Part shown: positions 7,009 to 15,681 of the stretch, piece after piece | Layout of the letters: every line of letters starts with the position of its first letter | Numbering within the stretch: position 1 is the stretch's first letter | Assembly: GCA_009783315.1 (NCBI GenBank) | Contig: WRHI01000024.1 | Coordinates: 1-33,923 of the forward strand | Reading direction: 5' to 3' | From: Peptococcaceae bacterium | GTDB lineage: Bacteria; Bacillota; Desulfitobacteriia; Desulfitobacteriales; Syntrophobotulaceae | Length of the DNA: 33,923 bases | The notes under the pieces: model-generated | The model's database searches: none | What the model was told of the DNA's origin: nothing | The model's input: only the letters and a program-made list of their open reading frames with translations | Program-made: the position numbers and the translations under genes

Positions 7009-8757
7009 TCAGGACACCTGACTGCTTGCCGCCTCCCGCCGGAAATTCACTTCCCGCACCGTTTCGCCCTCCACCAGGCAGTATCCGTCATGTTCCAGCA
7101 GCAAAGCTTTCCAATCCCGCTTTTGACTCACAGCGTTTGTTCCGAACGTTTCTCTAACTTTATATCCCCGCGGCATTTGATTTTTGGTCAGATGTTCCTG
7201 GCACAGCTTGTGGACTCTGACAATGACTTCCTCGTTTCTGCCTTTGAAATCGGGCTGCAAAACAATGTGAACGACAGGTTCTTTTCTTCCGTTAATCTCG
7301 AGACCAACAACTTCAGTCTCCAAGACCGCCGGGTCTTTATAGACGACTCTTTCAATATGAAAGAGATAAACCTTAGAACCGTCCGGTCCGGCAACCCAAT
7401 CTTCCGCCCGGCCCAAAATATCATAATCCCCGTTATCGTCACGAATCCCCATATCTAGAGTCTTCGCGTACCCGTCATCAGTAAAAAAGGCTTTCGTCAA
7501 TTCCGGTTGCTTATAGTAGCACTTCATGGTGCAATTCGTTTTAAGCTCAATGTTACCAAGGACATTGTTCCCCACCTCATGACCATGGTCATCCACAATG
7601 CGCGCTAACGCGCCGCGCATAGGAGGCCCGACCTTGTTTATTAAATCGGGGCGGCCCCGTGTCAGAAATACCACCGGCCCCACTTCGCTCATGCCATAAC
7701 CAACAACCAGATAAGGATTTTGCACCCCCAGACGTTTCATCGCGGCATTGACACTGTTCGCCATTTGTTCGCTGACAGGTTCGCCGCCGCAATAGGCCCA
7801 TCTCAAATGAGAAAGCGCGCCGTCAGGCAAATCGCTGAGAGGAAAAGTCGCGTAATGGCTTGGCGCCCCAACAGCGAAAGTCGCCTTTGTATGACATAAA
7901 TCGTCGGCAAAAGTGTTTTTATCATAGAAAGGTTGAAAAATCATTGTTGCCCCATAGAAGCCCGGCATAATCACATTGTGAACCAGGCCTGTGGGATGAT
8001 TGGGGGGCACCACAACCAAGAACCTGTCGCCGCACTCGTGATCCATATCTCCATTTTGATTGTACACGCGGGCCAAAGAAAGAAATTCCTCATTCGTTTT
8101 TTCGACGCCTTTGGGAATGCCGGTGGAACCGCCCGTGTACAACACCACCGCACTATCCCCTTTTGTATAAAGGGACGGCACTGTTTCCATGCTCTGTCTG
8201 CCGATTGTCAGGAACTCGTCCAAAGAAAGAACGCGCATCTGCGGCAGAGCCTCCTTGATCTTGGGTATTGCGTCAGCTCTTTTCAGTCTGGCGCGAATAG
8301 AAGCAGGCACATAATCAGGAATTGTCACAATCCCATCAGCGAGGGAAACAACAACCATATTTTTCAAGGCTGTTGTTTTAATGCCCTCCGACAAGGCGGA
8401 AAAGAAACCATCCAGCAGAACTAAAATCTCTGTATCGTTAACATCTAGATACTTCTTGGGATCAGAGGCCATCACCGCGGGACTGACATAATTGACTCTA
8501 ACACCAATTTTGTTGAGAGCGTAGAAAACGAAGGCCGCCACAGGCATCGCCGCCAAACAGACGGTAACAGACCGCGTTTTATCCGGCAGCATTGCCATAA
8601 AGGCCCGCGCGTATAAATCAATGATCTCATCCATCCGTTTATAGGTTACTGTATTGCCAAAGTATTCAATAGCTGTTAACTCGCCGTGTTCGGCGTTACA
8701 CAAACGCCATGTTTCATAAATGGAGTTTTCCTGGTTGAAGATTTTCTCAATATTCAT
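7009..8757 (-). CDS. AMP-dependent acyl-CoA synthetase/ligase-like enzyme (ANL superfamily)
   Basis: This 582-residue protein activates a carboxylate with ATP, probably a fatty acid, then transfers it to CoA or another acceptor. ANL motifs are the P-loop YTGGSTGIPKG (residues 207-217), GYGMSE (353-358), the DMGIRDDNGDYDILGR hinge region (435-450) and a C-terminal lysine in NAVSQKRDWKAL, which departs from the common PRTxxGK form. It starts 36 bp after a secreted lipase gene, so the pair may release and activate fatty acids. The ATG at 8757 follows AAAGGT. The exact substrate cannot be read. Confidence 0.85.
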   Translation of the reverse strand: MNIEKIFNQENSIYETWRLCNAEHGELTAIEYFGNTVTYKRMDEIIDLYARAFMAMLPDKTRSVTVCLAAMPVAAFVFYALNKIGVRVNYVSPAVMASDPKKYLDVNDTEILVLLDGFFSALSEGIKTTALKNMVVVSLADGIVTIPDYVPASIRARLKRADAIPKIKEALPQMRVLSLDEFLTIGRQSMETVPSLYTKGDSAVVLYTGGSTGIPKGVEKTNEEFLSLARVYNQNGDMDHECGDRFLVVVPPNHPTGLVHNVIMPGFYGATMIFQPFYDKNTFADDLCHTKATFAVGAPSHYATFPLSDLPDGALSHLRWAYCGGEPVSEQMANSVNAAMKRLGVQNPYLVVGYGMSEVGPVVFLTRGRPDLINKVGPPMRGALARIVDDHGHEVGNNVLGNIELKTNCTMKCYYKQPELTKAFFTDDGYAKTLDMGIRDDNGDYDILGRAEDWVAGPDGSKVYLFHIERVVYKDPAVLETEVVGLEINGRKEPVVHIVLQPDFKGRNEEVIVRVHKLCQEHLTKNQMPRGYKVRETFGTNAVSQKRDWKALLLEHDGYCLVEGETVREVNFRREAASSQVS

Positions 8758-8793
8758 ATTATTTACGACCTTTCTGTTGTTTTGATATTTTGT

Positions 8794-10767
8794 TTATGGC
8801 GCGATGGTCACTTTGACAGAATCCATTTTATAGCTTCTATCCCGCGCTGTTGCCGTAATGGTGGCCTGTCCGAACCCTTTTGCGGTGATAACGCCGGAAG
8901 AAGAAACAGTCGCTACACTTGGGTCGGACGACGTCCAAATGTAGTTGCTTCTAACCATTTTGGCCTGATCCGGACCAGAAATCGTGGGTGTCGCCGTTGT
9001 ATTTTTTTTCAACGTCAATGCCTTGTCCGCAAACCGCCAATTCTGTTCGTTTTTTTCCTTAGCAAGGGCTGTTTGTTTGGATCCCGTTTTTGCTGTGGGC
9101 GCCATGGATTTACTCGGATCCAGCGCAAATATTGAGCCGGTTAGCAGATTTGCGCCGGTTAGTTTATATTCATCCCGAGTCAGAATTGCGCCGGAAGGAT
9201 CCAGTGTTTCCGTGTAAACCGTGATATTGCTTGCAGAGCGGATGGAGTTTCCGGTAAAGACCTCCATTGTATATCCGTTCTTCGGGATATAGCAAAGAAT
9301 GTTCGTGGCGTATTCCCGGGTCTTCCAAGAAGAATAAACGAAGTTGTTCTTAATGAAGCCTACCTGATGCTCACCACCGGCATAAGCAACAACAGTCCCT
9401 TTGCTATCGTAAATCTTCACATTGATTCCTGTATTCAATAAGGTAGGCGTCAGGGGATCCGCGCTTTTGATCTCGACGCGGATCATGTCCGACATGTCGG
9501 CGTTAGCCAGGTCGGAAGAAGTGGTATGGCTGGGAAGGGGGTTGCCCAGAAGAGTGTCATTGATTGCCGACAACGCCCTGGGATCGGCAACAACATAAAG
9601 GACATGATGCGCGTAGGGCAAGTTGACAAACTGAAAACGCCCTTCGCCGTTCATGCTAAAATCAACCACAGCCGCATCTCCCGCTTTGTTGAAAAGCAGC
9701 CCGCCATAAACGATATCGTTGCCGGACTGAGAATAAACGGCGTTAAACGCGGTGATAAGGCCGGATTCACAGCTTATTATTGTGACATCCATACCGTCCC
9801 ACAAGCCCAAAACATCGTTCTGATAGATCGTATCGTTCAGATATTTAAGACTTCTGTCGCCGCCGTTAACAAGCGCCGGATTCAGACCGGGGCTTCTCGC
9901 AAGAAGAGCGTAATACTCTTCCGGGTCGGTTATGACCTGTGTGCCCGAGCTGGTATTATACAAAAGAGGAACCCTGCTGATATATTCGCCTCCGGGCAAG
10001 ACCTGGTAAGCGTTAGGGTTGTTTTGCATACAAGCTTTCATCCAATCTTTAGAGATTGGCTTCACAAAGGCTTCATAACCGGCGTCCACCACGCCCATGA
10101 GCGGTGTTCCGTCAAAAAGCGGTATATGTCCGGCTTCGATAATATCCAGCACGGCGTAAGAACCCATGAAGACGGGACCAAGCATAATTGTTTTTTCTAC
10201 CTTGTTTTTCACCTCAGGGAATTGGGCAATCAATGAAGATGCTAATGTGGCGCCGTTGCTGTGGCCAATCAAGATGACGTTCTCATAGCCCTTTGCCTCA
10301 ATATCGGCAGCCAGCTCCCGGGCTATTTCGTTAATATCCGTTAGCCAGTTGAAGGAAAAAAGCTCCACATTGTAGGTGTTGCTCAATCGGTTCGCTGCCA
10401 AGCATGTTTTGATGCTGGTAATCAAGGGCGTATAAATACCCAGAGTACCGGTGCGGTCTCTGTTCCTGTCCGCATAAGCAGCAGCGCCGGTGCCTGACGC
10501 ATCGTTTTTCATTTCTGCCCGTTTTGTCAGAAGGAAGCCGCCGACTTCGGGAACAATACCCGGGCCAAACCATAGATCCACTCCCATTGAATTGTAGAGA
10601 CGGGATGCGGAAAATCCCGGCAGGATATAAATGGCCTTTTTGGGGCCGGGTTCAGCCGCTGCCAGGGGAGCCGCCGCCAAGGGAACACAAGACAAAATGA
10701 TTGCGGTTACCAGGAGAATCGCCAGGGCTTTTTGAGGCATCGAAGGGATACGCGCTTTTCTCATCAT
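8794..10767 (-). CDS. Secreted alpha/beta-hydrolase (lipase-like) with C-terminal Ig-like domain
   Basis: This protein has about 657 residues counted from the ATG at 10767, chosen because AAGGAGG lies 8 bp upstream. Residues 1-38 form a signal peptide (KAR... hydrophobic core ...PLAAAEPG). The hydrolase part opens with KAIYILPGFSASRLY and has the nucleophile elbow GHSNG near 168-172 (Ser170). A YGGLLFNKAGDAAVVDFSMNG region and a LPYAHHVLYV histidine probably complete the triad, as in LCAT/PGAP1-like lipases. The last 70 residues are a Big_2-type bacterial Ig-like repeat (WTSSDPSVATVSSSGVITAK), suggesting cell-surface attachment. It lies upstream of the acyl-CoA ligase-like gene. Confidence 0.85.
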   Translation of the reverse strand: MMRKARIPSMPQKALAILLVTAIILSCVPLAAAPLAAAEPGPKKAIYILPGFSASRLYNSMGVDLWFGPGIVPEVGGFLLTKRAEMKNDASGTGAAAYADRNRDRTGTLGIYTPLITSIKTCLAANRLSNTYNVELFSFNWLTDINEIARELAADIEAKGYENVILIGHSNGATLASSLIAQFPEVKNKVEKTIMLGPVFMGSYAVLDIIEAGHIPLFDGTPLMGVVDAGYEAFVKPISKDWMKACMQNNPNAYQVLPGGEYISRVPLLYNTSSGTQVITDPEEYYALLARSPGLNPALVNGGDRSLKYLNDTIYQNDVLGLWDGMDVTIISCESGLITAFNAVYSQSGNDIVYGGLLFNKAGDAAVVDFSMNGEGRFQFVNLPYAHHVLYVVADPRALSAINDTLLGNPLPSHTTSSDLANADMSDMIRVEIKSADPLTPTLLNTGINVKIYDSKGTVVAYAGGEHQVGFIKNNFVYSSWKTREYATNILCYIPKNGYTMEVFTGNSIRSASNITVYTETLDPSGAILTRDEYKLTGANLLTGSIFALDPSKSMAPTAKTGSKQTALAKEKNEQNWRFADKALTLKKNTTATPTISGPDQAKMVRSNYIWTSSDPSVATVSSSGVITAKGFGQATITATARDRSYKMDSVKVTIAP

Positions 10768-10993
10768 AAATATCTCCTCCTTAAACAATAATGTGTCTGG
10801 GTTCTAATGGGATCGAAACCCTTCCCGAAACCCTCCTTTCATCACTAATTCGTCTAAAATATGGTATTTCTGATTGATTTCGATAATAGCGCAGGGTGCG
10901 GAACGGGTCAATACAATCATCAAAACTTGCCAATTTTCACTAATATCTCCTTTTATTCGTATCCTCGGCGGTCTAGCCCAGTGGTCGGTTATC

Positions 10994-11102
10994 GTTCTTC
11001 AGACGTTATTCAGACGTTCTTCAGACTCGCTCTTCAGACCCCTCTTCAGTCCCTCTTCAGACCCTTCAGACCCAGTCACGTTTTTGACCCAGTCACGTTT
11101 TT
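10994..11102. repeat. Two stacked short tandem repeats
   Basis: Imperfect copies of CTTCAGAC (about eight, 10994-11070) run directly into two perfect copies of the 17-mer GACCCAGTCACGTTTTT (11069-11085 and 11086-11102). The arrays end at the -35 region of the next promoter. No gene was recognised between 10860 and 11105. Confidence 0.85.
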
Positions 11103-11105
11103 GTC

Positions 11106-11134
11106 TTTACATGTCAGGAAGCTGGTAGTACAAT
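11106..11134 (+). promoter_or_regulatory. Probable sigma-A promoter
   Basis: TTTACA (11106-11111) is 17 bp from TACAAT (11129-11134). It would drive the small unit ending at the terminator at 11479-11500. Confidence 0.5.
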
Positions 11135-11240
11135 GTTGATGTTGAAAAGCGTGAGTTTCATCACTTGGGCGGAAGACTCATATTATAGAAATGAGGAGGC
11201 TAATAAGCCGTAGAAAAAAAGCAGGGAGGGGCGAGGCTTT

Positions 11241-11453
11241 ATGCTGAGGAAAGATACGATTTACATGCTTAGCCAAGATACAGATTCGAAAGTTCCCAAA
11301 ACGGCAGTCATCAAGATGCAGGCTGAAAAGTTCAGGGGAAGGACATCGGGGTCTGTTCGTCTGGCGACTGGTCGGGTTTGGGGCAGCGATGCCCTCGAAA
11401 TCCTTCGGAACCGAAGCAGGAAAAAAAGCAGAAGCGGAAGTGACCTTCTGTGA
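11241..11453 (+). CDS. Small basic protein of unknown function (70 aa)
   Basis: This open frame of 70 residues lies between a plausible promoter (11106-11134) and a terminator hairpin (11479-11498), with a purine-rich GGGAGGGGCGAGG stretch upstream of the ATG. The product is rich in Arg, Lys and Ser (RNRSRKKSRSGSDLL at the end) and has no signal peptide or membrane segment. I do not recognise a family. The same unit could instead be a small RNA of about 350 nt. That it is translated is uncertain. Confidence 0.35.
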   Translation: MLRKDTIYMLSQDTDSKVPKTAVIKMQAEKFRGRTSGSVRLATGRVWGSDALEILRNRSRKKSRSGSDLL

Positions 11454-11478
11454 AACGCGCTAATATTTATTTTTTATT

Positions 11479-11500
11479 GGACGCCTCATTTGGCGTCCTT
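11479..11500 (+). terminator. Terminator-like hairpin
   Basis: GGACGCC-TCATTT-GGCGTCC is a perfect 7-bp stem. Only a short T tract follows (TTTG), but the preceding stretch is T-rich. It ends the small unit that starts at 11106. Confidence 0.5.
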
Positions 11501-11747
11501 TGTGATGTTCATTCTTTGTAATACAACGAATTCAGCTTTGGAGGAACATACAATACAGTGGACAAGCAACTCCTGCGACCGTTAGCATAACCGCGGTTTG
11601 TGTCGGACTTGCAATATTTGTTTGCGGGCAAATTATCGCCTTAATAGTGGGCCGTGATAATAGGCCGTGATCATGGCCGTGATCGTAAAATGTGGCTGAA
11701 TCCCCCCTCTTTATACAGGGGAAACGCTTACTGTCGCAGGAGTCCCA

Positions 11748-11861
11748 AGGAGTGGTTTGGGAACCGGGATACTCCAAAAGCCCGCTGAATTATGGCGGGC
11801 TTTCCTTATGAACCGTCTGGCTAAATGCAAATTGGAGTATCCCTGTTCCCAAACCACTCCT
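11748..11861. repeat. Palindromic element copy E4 (core only)
   Basis: A long imperfect inverted repeat of about 29 bp arms (11748-11776 and 11833-11861, AGGAGTGGTTTGGGAACCGG type) matches the central part of the E2/E3 elements in layout, including the CTCCAAAAGCCCGC junction. The loop holds a nested AAGCCCGC...GGCGGGCTT hairpin. Both the left arm and the far end are missing. The upstream stretch 11500-11747 has short GGCCGTGAT repeats and no recognisable gene. Confidence 0.7.
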
Positions 11862-11979
11862 CGTGCCTCGATGATATGAGGTCGTTTGCGGCCTTTGGTG
11901 GCCCCTGAATTGGGCTTTTTGAGAGGTTAATGCCTAAGGGCGCATACCTGTTAGAAGTGGGCATGGAAATAGGGTGCCG

Positions 11980-12053
11980 ATGACACAAGATGCAAAATTG
12001 CTCCAGGCAGTGGACGAGATAACGGGCGTCGGCAGAATCTCAGCGCAGTCTCT
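11980..12053 (+). pseudogene. Fragment resembling an IS110-family transposase C-terminal domain
   Basis: One frame from the ATG at 11980 reads MTQDAKLLQAVDEITGVGRI then SAQSL, which resembles the helix-hairpin-helix part of the IS110/IS116 transposase C-terminal domain, where ITGVG...A..L is normally followed by IAEIG. The frame instead runs straight into the end of element E5. Nothing upstream or beyond the element extends the match. It is short, so the assignment is tentative. Confidence 0.4.
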
Positions 12054-12363
12054 TCCGGCAATTCGGGGGCTATTCATGGGGCCTATGTATACAGTTCAAT
12101 GAGGCCCGAGGTAGGTTTTGGTGAGGGGGAGACGCCAAGCGCCCCTCTGCCTGACGAAACTTCAAAAGGGGAAAAAATGCGCGGGCTTTTGGCGTCTCCC
12201 GTTCACCAAACCCTACCTCGGGACTGTTACGAGCCCACTTGGTATCGCCCACTTGGTATCTTTCCCCTTCACCATTGGATTGCGGAGAACCACGCGATAG
12301 ATATTTCGAACGATAACTATCCTTATTGTCGGTTCCCGCACTTAAATACTTAAATACGCACCC
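12054..12363 (-). repeat. Palindromic element copy E5 (full length, type A-like)
   Basis: This reverse full-length copy has its right end (TGCCGGAA / CCCCCGAATTGCCGG on the minus strand) joined to the IS110-like fragment and its left end GGGTGCGTATTTAAG at 12363. The central arms are GAGGTAGGTTTTGGTGAG and CTCACC-like partners with several changes. The left arm carries the same GTAACAG stem-loop and a local duplication (GTGGGCGATACCAA type). It ends 55 bp before the mgtA promoter. Confidence 0.8.
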
Positions 12364-12418
12364 ATAAAAGCCACCCATAAAAGGTGACTCATAAAACCTT
12401 GTAGCTGAAAAGGGTCAG

Positions 12419-12447
12419 TTGACAAACCATAAAGACAGGCATATACT
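12419..12447 (+). promoter_or_regulatory. Consensus sigma-A promoter of the M-box/mgtA transcript
   Basis: TTGACA (12419-12424), a 17-bp spacer and TATACT (12442-12447) form a near-perfect promoter. Initiation about 7 bp downstream would begin just ahead of the M-box aptamer. Confidence 0.8.
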
Positions 12448-12463
12448 TGTCAGGAATCGGTTA

Positions 12464-12688
12464 ATTACGTCGGTAGGTGAGGCTACTGCAGGGATACGGG
12501 TTGCTGCCGCGAAACGGTGGAGACACTGTCAGCAGGCCAACAGTTCGCGTCGAACATAGAAGGCGTGAAATAACGCAACTTCATCGCCCTGCGAAGCTGA
12601 AGCTTGGACGATGGCATGGAAACGCAACCGTTTTTGTGTAGGAAAATAGCCCTTGCCATTGTTGAAGTCATACCGGCAGGGGTTTTTT
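12464..12688 (+). promoter_or_regulatory. M-box (ykoK) magnesium riboswitch
   Basis: The leader contains the M-box core: GGTAGGTGAGGCTACTGCAG, GGATAC, then GCTGCCGCGAAACGGTGGAG, and near its 3' end GCCATTGTTGAAGTC. This is the Mg2+-sensing aptamer found ahead of mgtE, mgtA and related transport genes in Firmicutes. It lies between a consensus promoter and the P-type ATPase gene, exactly where expected. With Mg2+ bound, the terminator at 12650-12688 should form and switch the pump gene off. The exact boundaries are approximate. Confidence 0.9.
12650..12688 (+). terminator. M-box expression-platform terminator
   Basis: CCCTTGCC (12650-12657) pairs with GGCAGGGG (12675-12682) and is followed by six T residues. 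The 5' arm and loop overlap the conserved end of the aptamer, so termination and aptamer folding are coupled. Confidence 0.85.
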
Positions 12689-12736
12689 ATTTGTACCCCT
12701 TTTATTCCGATAAGAGAATCCTGTAAAGCGAGGTGA

Positions 12737-12847
12737 ATGGAATGGAAACCGACGGGCGATGCAGCTCTGATCCTGACGGGCAGCGGACTATGGTCAAGTG
12801 GACGAGCGGAGAAAGACCGGGGCAAAAGGCACACGGACAACGGCTAA
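12737..12847 (+). CDS. Possible 36-codon upstream ORF in the mgtA leader
   Basis: Between the M-box terminator and mgtA, GCGAGGTGA precedes an ATG opening 36 codons (MEWKPTGDAALILTG at the start, ending HTDNG). Its first codons (GGAATGGAAA, 12739-12748) are perfectly complementary to TTTCCATTCC at 12863-12872, so the leader could fold across this ORF. Salmonella mgtA has a small leader ORF, but this sequence is not related to it. It may be translated, or may be chance. Confidence 0.3.
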   Translation: MEWKPTGDAALILTGSGLWSSGRAEKDRGKRHTDNG

Positions 12848-12957
12848 CATCTTATGCCTATCTTTCCATTCCGCCACTCAATCCATAATAAGGCCCCTTG
12901 GAATTGGATGCTGTACTTCCGATCCCGGTATTTATGACGAAACGGAGGTGCGGTCCA

Positions 12958-15681
12958 ATGTGGATGAAAAAGGGTTTTCCCTACAGAGAGAGAACCATGA
13001 GTGAAGCGGAGCGCCGTGATGAGGTGCGCGAGCGGATGACTTTTGCCGCCGCTTCGGATATTGATGCCGTCCTGGCCAGGCTGATATCGTCGCGGGACGG
13101 TCTTGATGAAGAAATGGTGGAAGACTCCCGCGATTATTACGGCGGGAACACCGTAACCCGGGGCCGGAAGGCGCCCCTTTGGCAGCGGTTGACCCTGGCT
13201 TTTATCAATCCGTTTACGGTGGTGCTGCTGGTGCTGGCGGCGGTGTCGCTGGTCACCGATGTTATCATGCAGGCGGCGGGGGATAAGGATCCCTTTGCCG
13301 TGATCATTATTATGGCCATGGTGATTATTTCGGGCATTCTGAAGTTTGTTCAGGAAACGAGAAGCGGTCAGTCCGCGGAAAACCTGCTGAAGCTGATTAC
13401 AACCACAACCAGCGTCCGGCGCCGGGAGAGCGGTGTCGAGGAGATCCCCCTGGAAGATGTGGTTGTGGGCGATATCGTTAATCTGGCGGCGGGAGATATG
13501 GTTCCCGCCGATATGCGCGTCATTCAGGCCAAAGACCTGTTTGTCAGCCAGTCGGCGCTAACCGGCGAAAGCGTGGCGGTGGAAAAGGTGTCTCAGGCTG
13601 CGGAAAGCCCTTGTGAAGCCTTGACGGAATGCCCCGCCCTCGCCTTCATGGGAACCAACGTCGTCAGCGGCAGCGCCGTTGGTGTAGTTGTGGCTACGGG
13701 CGACGACAGCATGTTTGGCGATATGGCCAAGAACCTCGCCACGGGAAAACCGGTGCAGACCAGTTTTGAAAAGGGCGTTAACTCGGTTTCATGGCTGCTG
13801 ATTCGTTTTATGCTGGTCATGGTTCCGGTGGTTTTGTTTGTCATCGGATTTTCCAGGGGCGACTGGATGCAGGCCCTGTTGTTCGCCCTCTCCGTGGCGG
13901 TAGGGCTGACGCCGGAAATGCTGCCAATGATTGTCACAACCTGTCTGGCCAAAGGCGCGGTGGCCATGTCAAGACAGAAAACCATTATCAAGAATCTCAA
14001 CTCGATCCAGAATCTTGGCTCCATGAATATTCTGTGTACGGATAAGACCGGTACGCTGACCCAGGATAAGGTGGTGCTGCAATACCATCTCAACATCCAC
14101 GGTGAAGAAGATACACGGGTGCTGCGTCACGCTTTTCTGAACAGCTATTATCAAACAGGCCTCAAAAACCTTATGGATATCGCCATTATTGAACGAACCC
14201 AGCGGGAAGAAGACGCCGTCCCGGAACTGCGCGGCCTTTCGGAGAGGTTTACCAAAGTGGATGAGATCCCCTTTGATTTTGAGCGCCGCCGTATGAGCGT
14301 TGTGGTGACGAATGGCAAAACCCAGATGATTACCAAAGGCGCCGTGGAGGAGATGCTGGCGGTCTGCCGCTTTGCTGAGTATGAGGGCCAGGTGCTGCCC
14401 TTAACGGACGACATCCGGGCTTATATTCTGGCCAAAGTGGATGACCTTAACGATGATGGTATGCGCGTCATCGCGGTAGCGCAAAAAAACGATCCCTCTC
14501 CGGTGGGCGCTTTTTCCGCCGCTGACGAAGGGGATATGGTGCTGATGGGTTATCTGGCTTTCCTGGACCCGCCCAAAAAATCCACCGCCGCCGCCGTGAC
14601 AGCTTTGCGGGATCTGGGGGTGGCCGTCAAGATTCTCACCGGCGATAACGACAAAGTGACGCGCTGTGTCTGCCGCCAGGTGGGCATTCCGGTTGACCGT
14701 ATCCTTCTGGGCGCCGATGTGGAAAGGATGGATGATGAGAGTCTGGGACAGGTGGCTGAGGAGATCAGCGTTTTTGCCAAACTGTCGCCCCGGCAGAAGG
14801 CGCGTGTTATCACGGCGCTGCGGGACAATGGCCACAGTGTCGGTTATATGGGAGACGGCATCAATGACGCGGCGGGCATGAAAGCCGCCGATGTGGGGGT
14901 CTCCGTAGATACGGCGGTGGATATCGCCAAAGAATCCGCCGACGTTATTCTGCTGGAGAAAGATCTGATGGTGCTGGAGAAAGGCATCATCGAGGGACGC
15001 AAGACCTATGCCAACATGATCAAATATATAAAAATGACAGCCAGCTCCAATTTCGGCAATATGTTTTCGGTACTGGCAGCCTGCGCGTTTCTGCCCTTTT
15101 TGCCCATGCTGCCCCTGCATCTGATTCTGCTGAACCTGATTTACGATCTGAGCTGCACGGCCATTCCCTGGGACAATGTGGACAAAGAATATCTGGCTGT
15201 GCCAAGAAAATGGGATTCCTCTTCCATCGGCAAGTTCATGGTGTGGATCGGTCCCACCAGCTCCATCTTCGATATTACGACGTATTTGCTCATGTTTTTT
15301 GTTATCTGTCCGGCCATGTGCGGCGGTTTGATGTACCATCAGCTGGCCGACAACTACGCCATGCAGCTGTACTTCATCGGCCTGTTCCAAGCGGGATGGT
15401 TCGTGGAATCTATGTGGAGTCAGACTCTGGTTATTCATTTGATCCGCACACCAAAGATCCCCTTTATTCAGAGCCGTGCGTCGCTGCCGGTGACGGCGTT
15501 GACTTTTGCCGGGATTGCGGTTCTGACGGTCATTCCTTTCACGGGATTTGGTAAGTCCATCGGCCTTGAGGCGCTGCCGGCGGTGTATTTTGCTTGGCTG
15601 GCTCTGACGATTGTGTTGTATATGGCGCTGGTGACTTTGCTGAAGAAGATCTTTATCAGAAGGTATGGTGAATTGTTGTAA
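12958..15681 (+). CDS. mgtA: P-type ATPase, MgtA-like magnesium importer
   Basis: This protein of about 907 residues is a P3B-type magnesium-transporting ATPase of the plasma membrane. Motifs are TGES (about 202-205), the phosphorylated aspartate in CTDKTGTLT (Asp about 362), a KGAVEEML nucleotide-domain segment, GDGIND in the hinge and ten hydrophobic segments. The [13 protein letters not shown] sequence in the C-terminal membrane part is typical of MgtA/MgtB. The ATG at 12958 follows GGAGG by 9 bp. The length is normal and no frame is broken. The M-box riboswitch and consensus promoter upstream fit magnesium-repressed expression. grpB starts immediately after the stop codon. Confidence 0.95.
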   Translation: MWMKKGFPYRERTMSEAERRDEVRERMTFAAASDIDAVLARLISSRDGLDEEMVEDSRDYYGGNTVTRGRKAPLWQRLTLAFINPFTVVLLVLAAVSLVTDVIMQAAGDKDPFAVIIIMAMVIISGILKFVQETRSGQSAENLLKLITTTTSVRRRESGVEEIPLEDVVVGDIVNLAAGDMVPADMRVIQAKDLFVSQSALTGESVAVEKVSQAAESPCEALTECPALAFMGTNVVSGSAVGVVVATGDDSMFGDMAKNLATGKPVQTSFEKGVNSVSWLLIRFMLVMVPVVLFVIGFSRGDWMQALLFALSVAVGLTPEMLPMIVTTCLAKGAVAMSRQKTIIKNLNSIQNLGSMNILCTDKTGTLTQDKVVLQYHLNIHGEEDTRVLRHAFLNSYYQTGLKNLMDIAIIERTQREEDAVPELRGLSERFTKVDEIPFDFERRRMSVVVTNGKTQMITKGAVEEMLAVCRFAEYEGQVLPLTDDIRAYILAKVDDLNDDGMRVIAVAQKNDPSPVGAFSAADEGDMVLMGYLAFLDPPKKSTAAAVTALRDLGVAVKILTGDNDKVTRCVCRQVGIPVDRILLGADVERMDDESLGQVAEEISVFAKLSPRQKARVITALRDNGHSVGYMGDGINDAAGMKAADVGVSVDTAVDIAKESADVILLEKDLMVLEKGIIEGRKTYANMIKYIKMTASSNFGNMFSVLAACAFLPFLPMLPLHLILLNLIYDLSCTAIPWDNVDKEYLAVPRKWDSSSIGKFMVWIGPTSSIFDITTYLLMFFVICPAMCGGLMYHQLADNYAMQLYFIGLFQAGWFVESMWSQTLVIHLIRTPKIPFIQSRASLPVTALTFAGIAVLTVIPFTGFGKSIGLEALPAVYFAWLALTIVLYMALVTLLKKIFIRRYGELL

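Noticed and set aside
11532-11777. An 81-codon minus-strand frame and a plus-strand hydrophobic frame in the same place
   Set aside because: The first runs into the E4 palindrome and the second has no start codon; neither has a ribosome binding site or family match.
12483-12840. Minus-strand open frames over the mgtA leader
   Set aside because: They are antisense to the M-box aptamer, whose conserved RNA core explains the sequence.
14401-15438. A 345-codon minus-strand open frame inside mgtA
   Set aside because: It lies opposite the conserved P-type ATPase sequence and has a His/Gln-rich composition typical of an antisense shadow.
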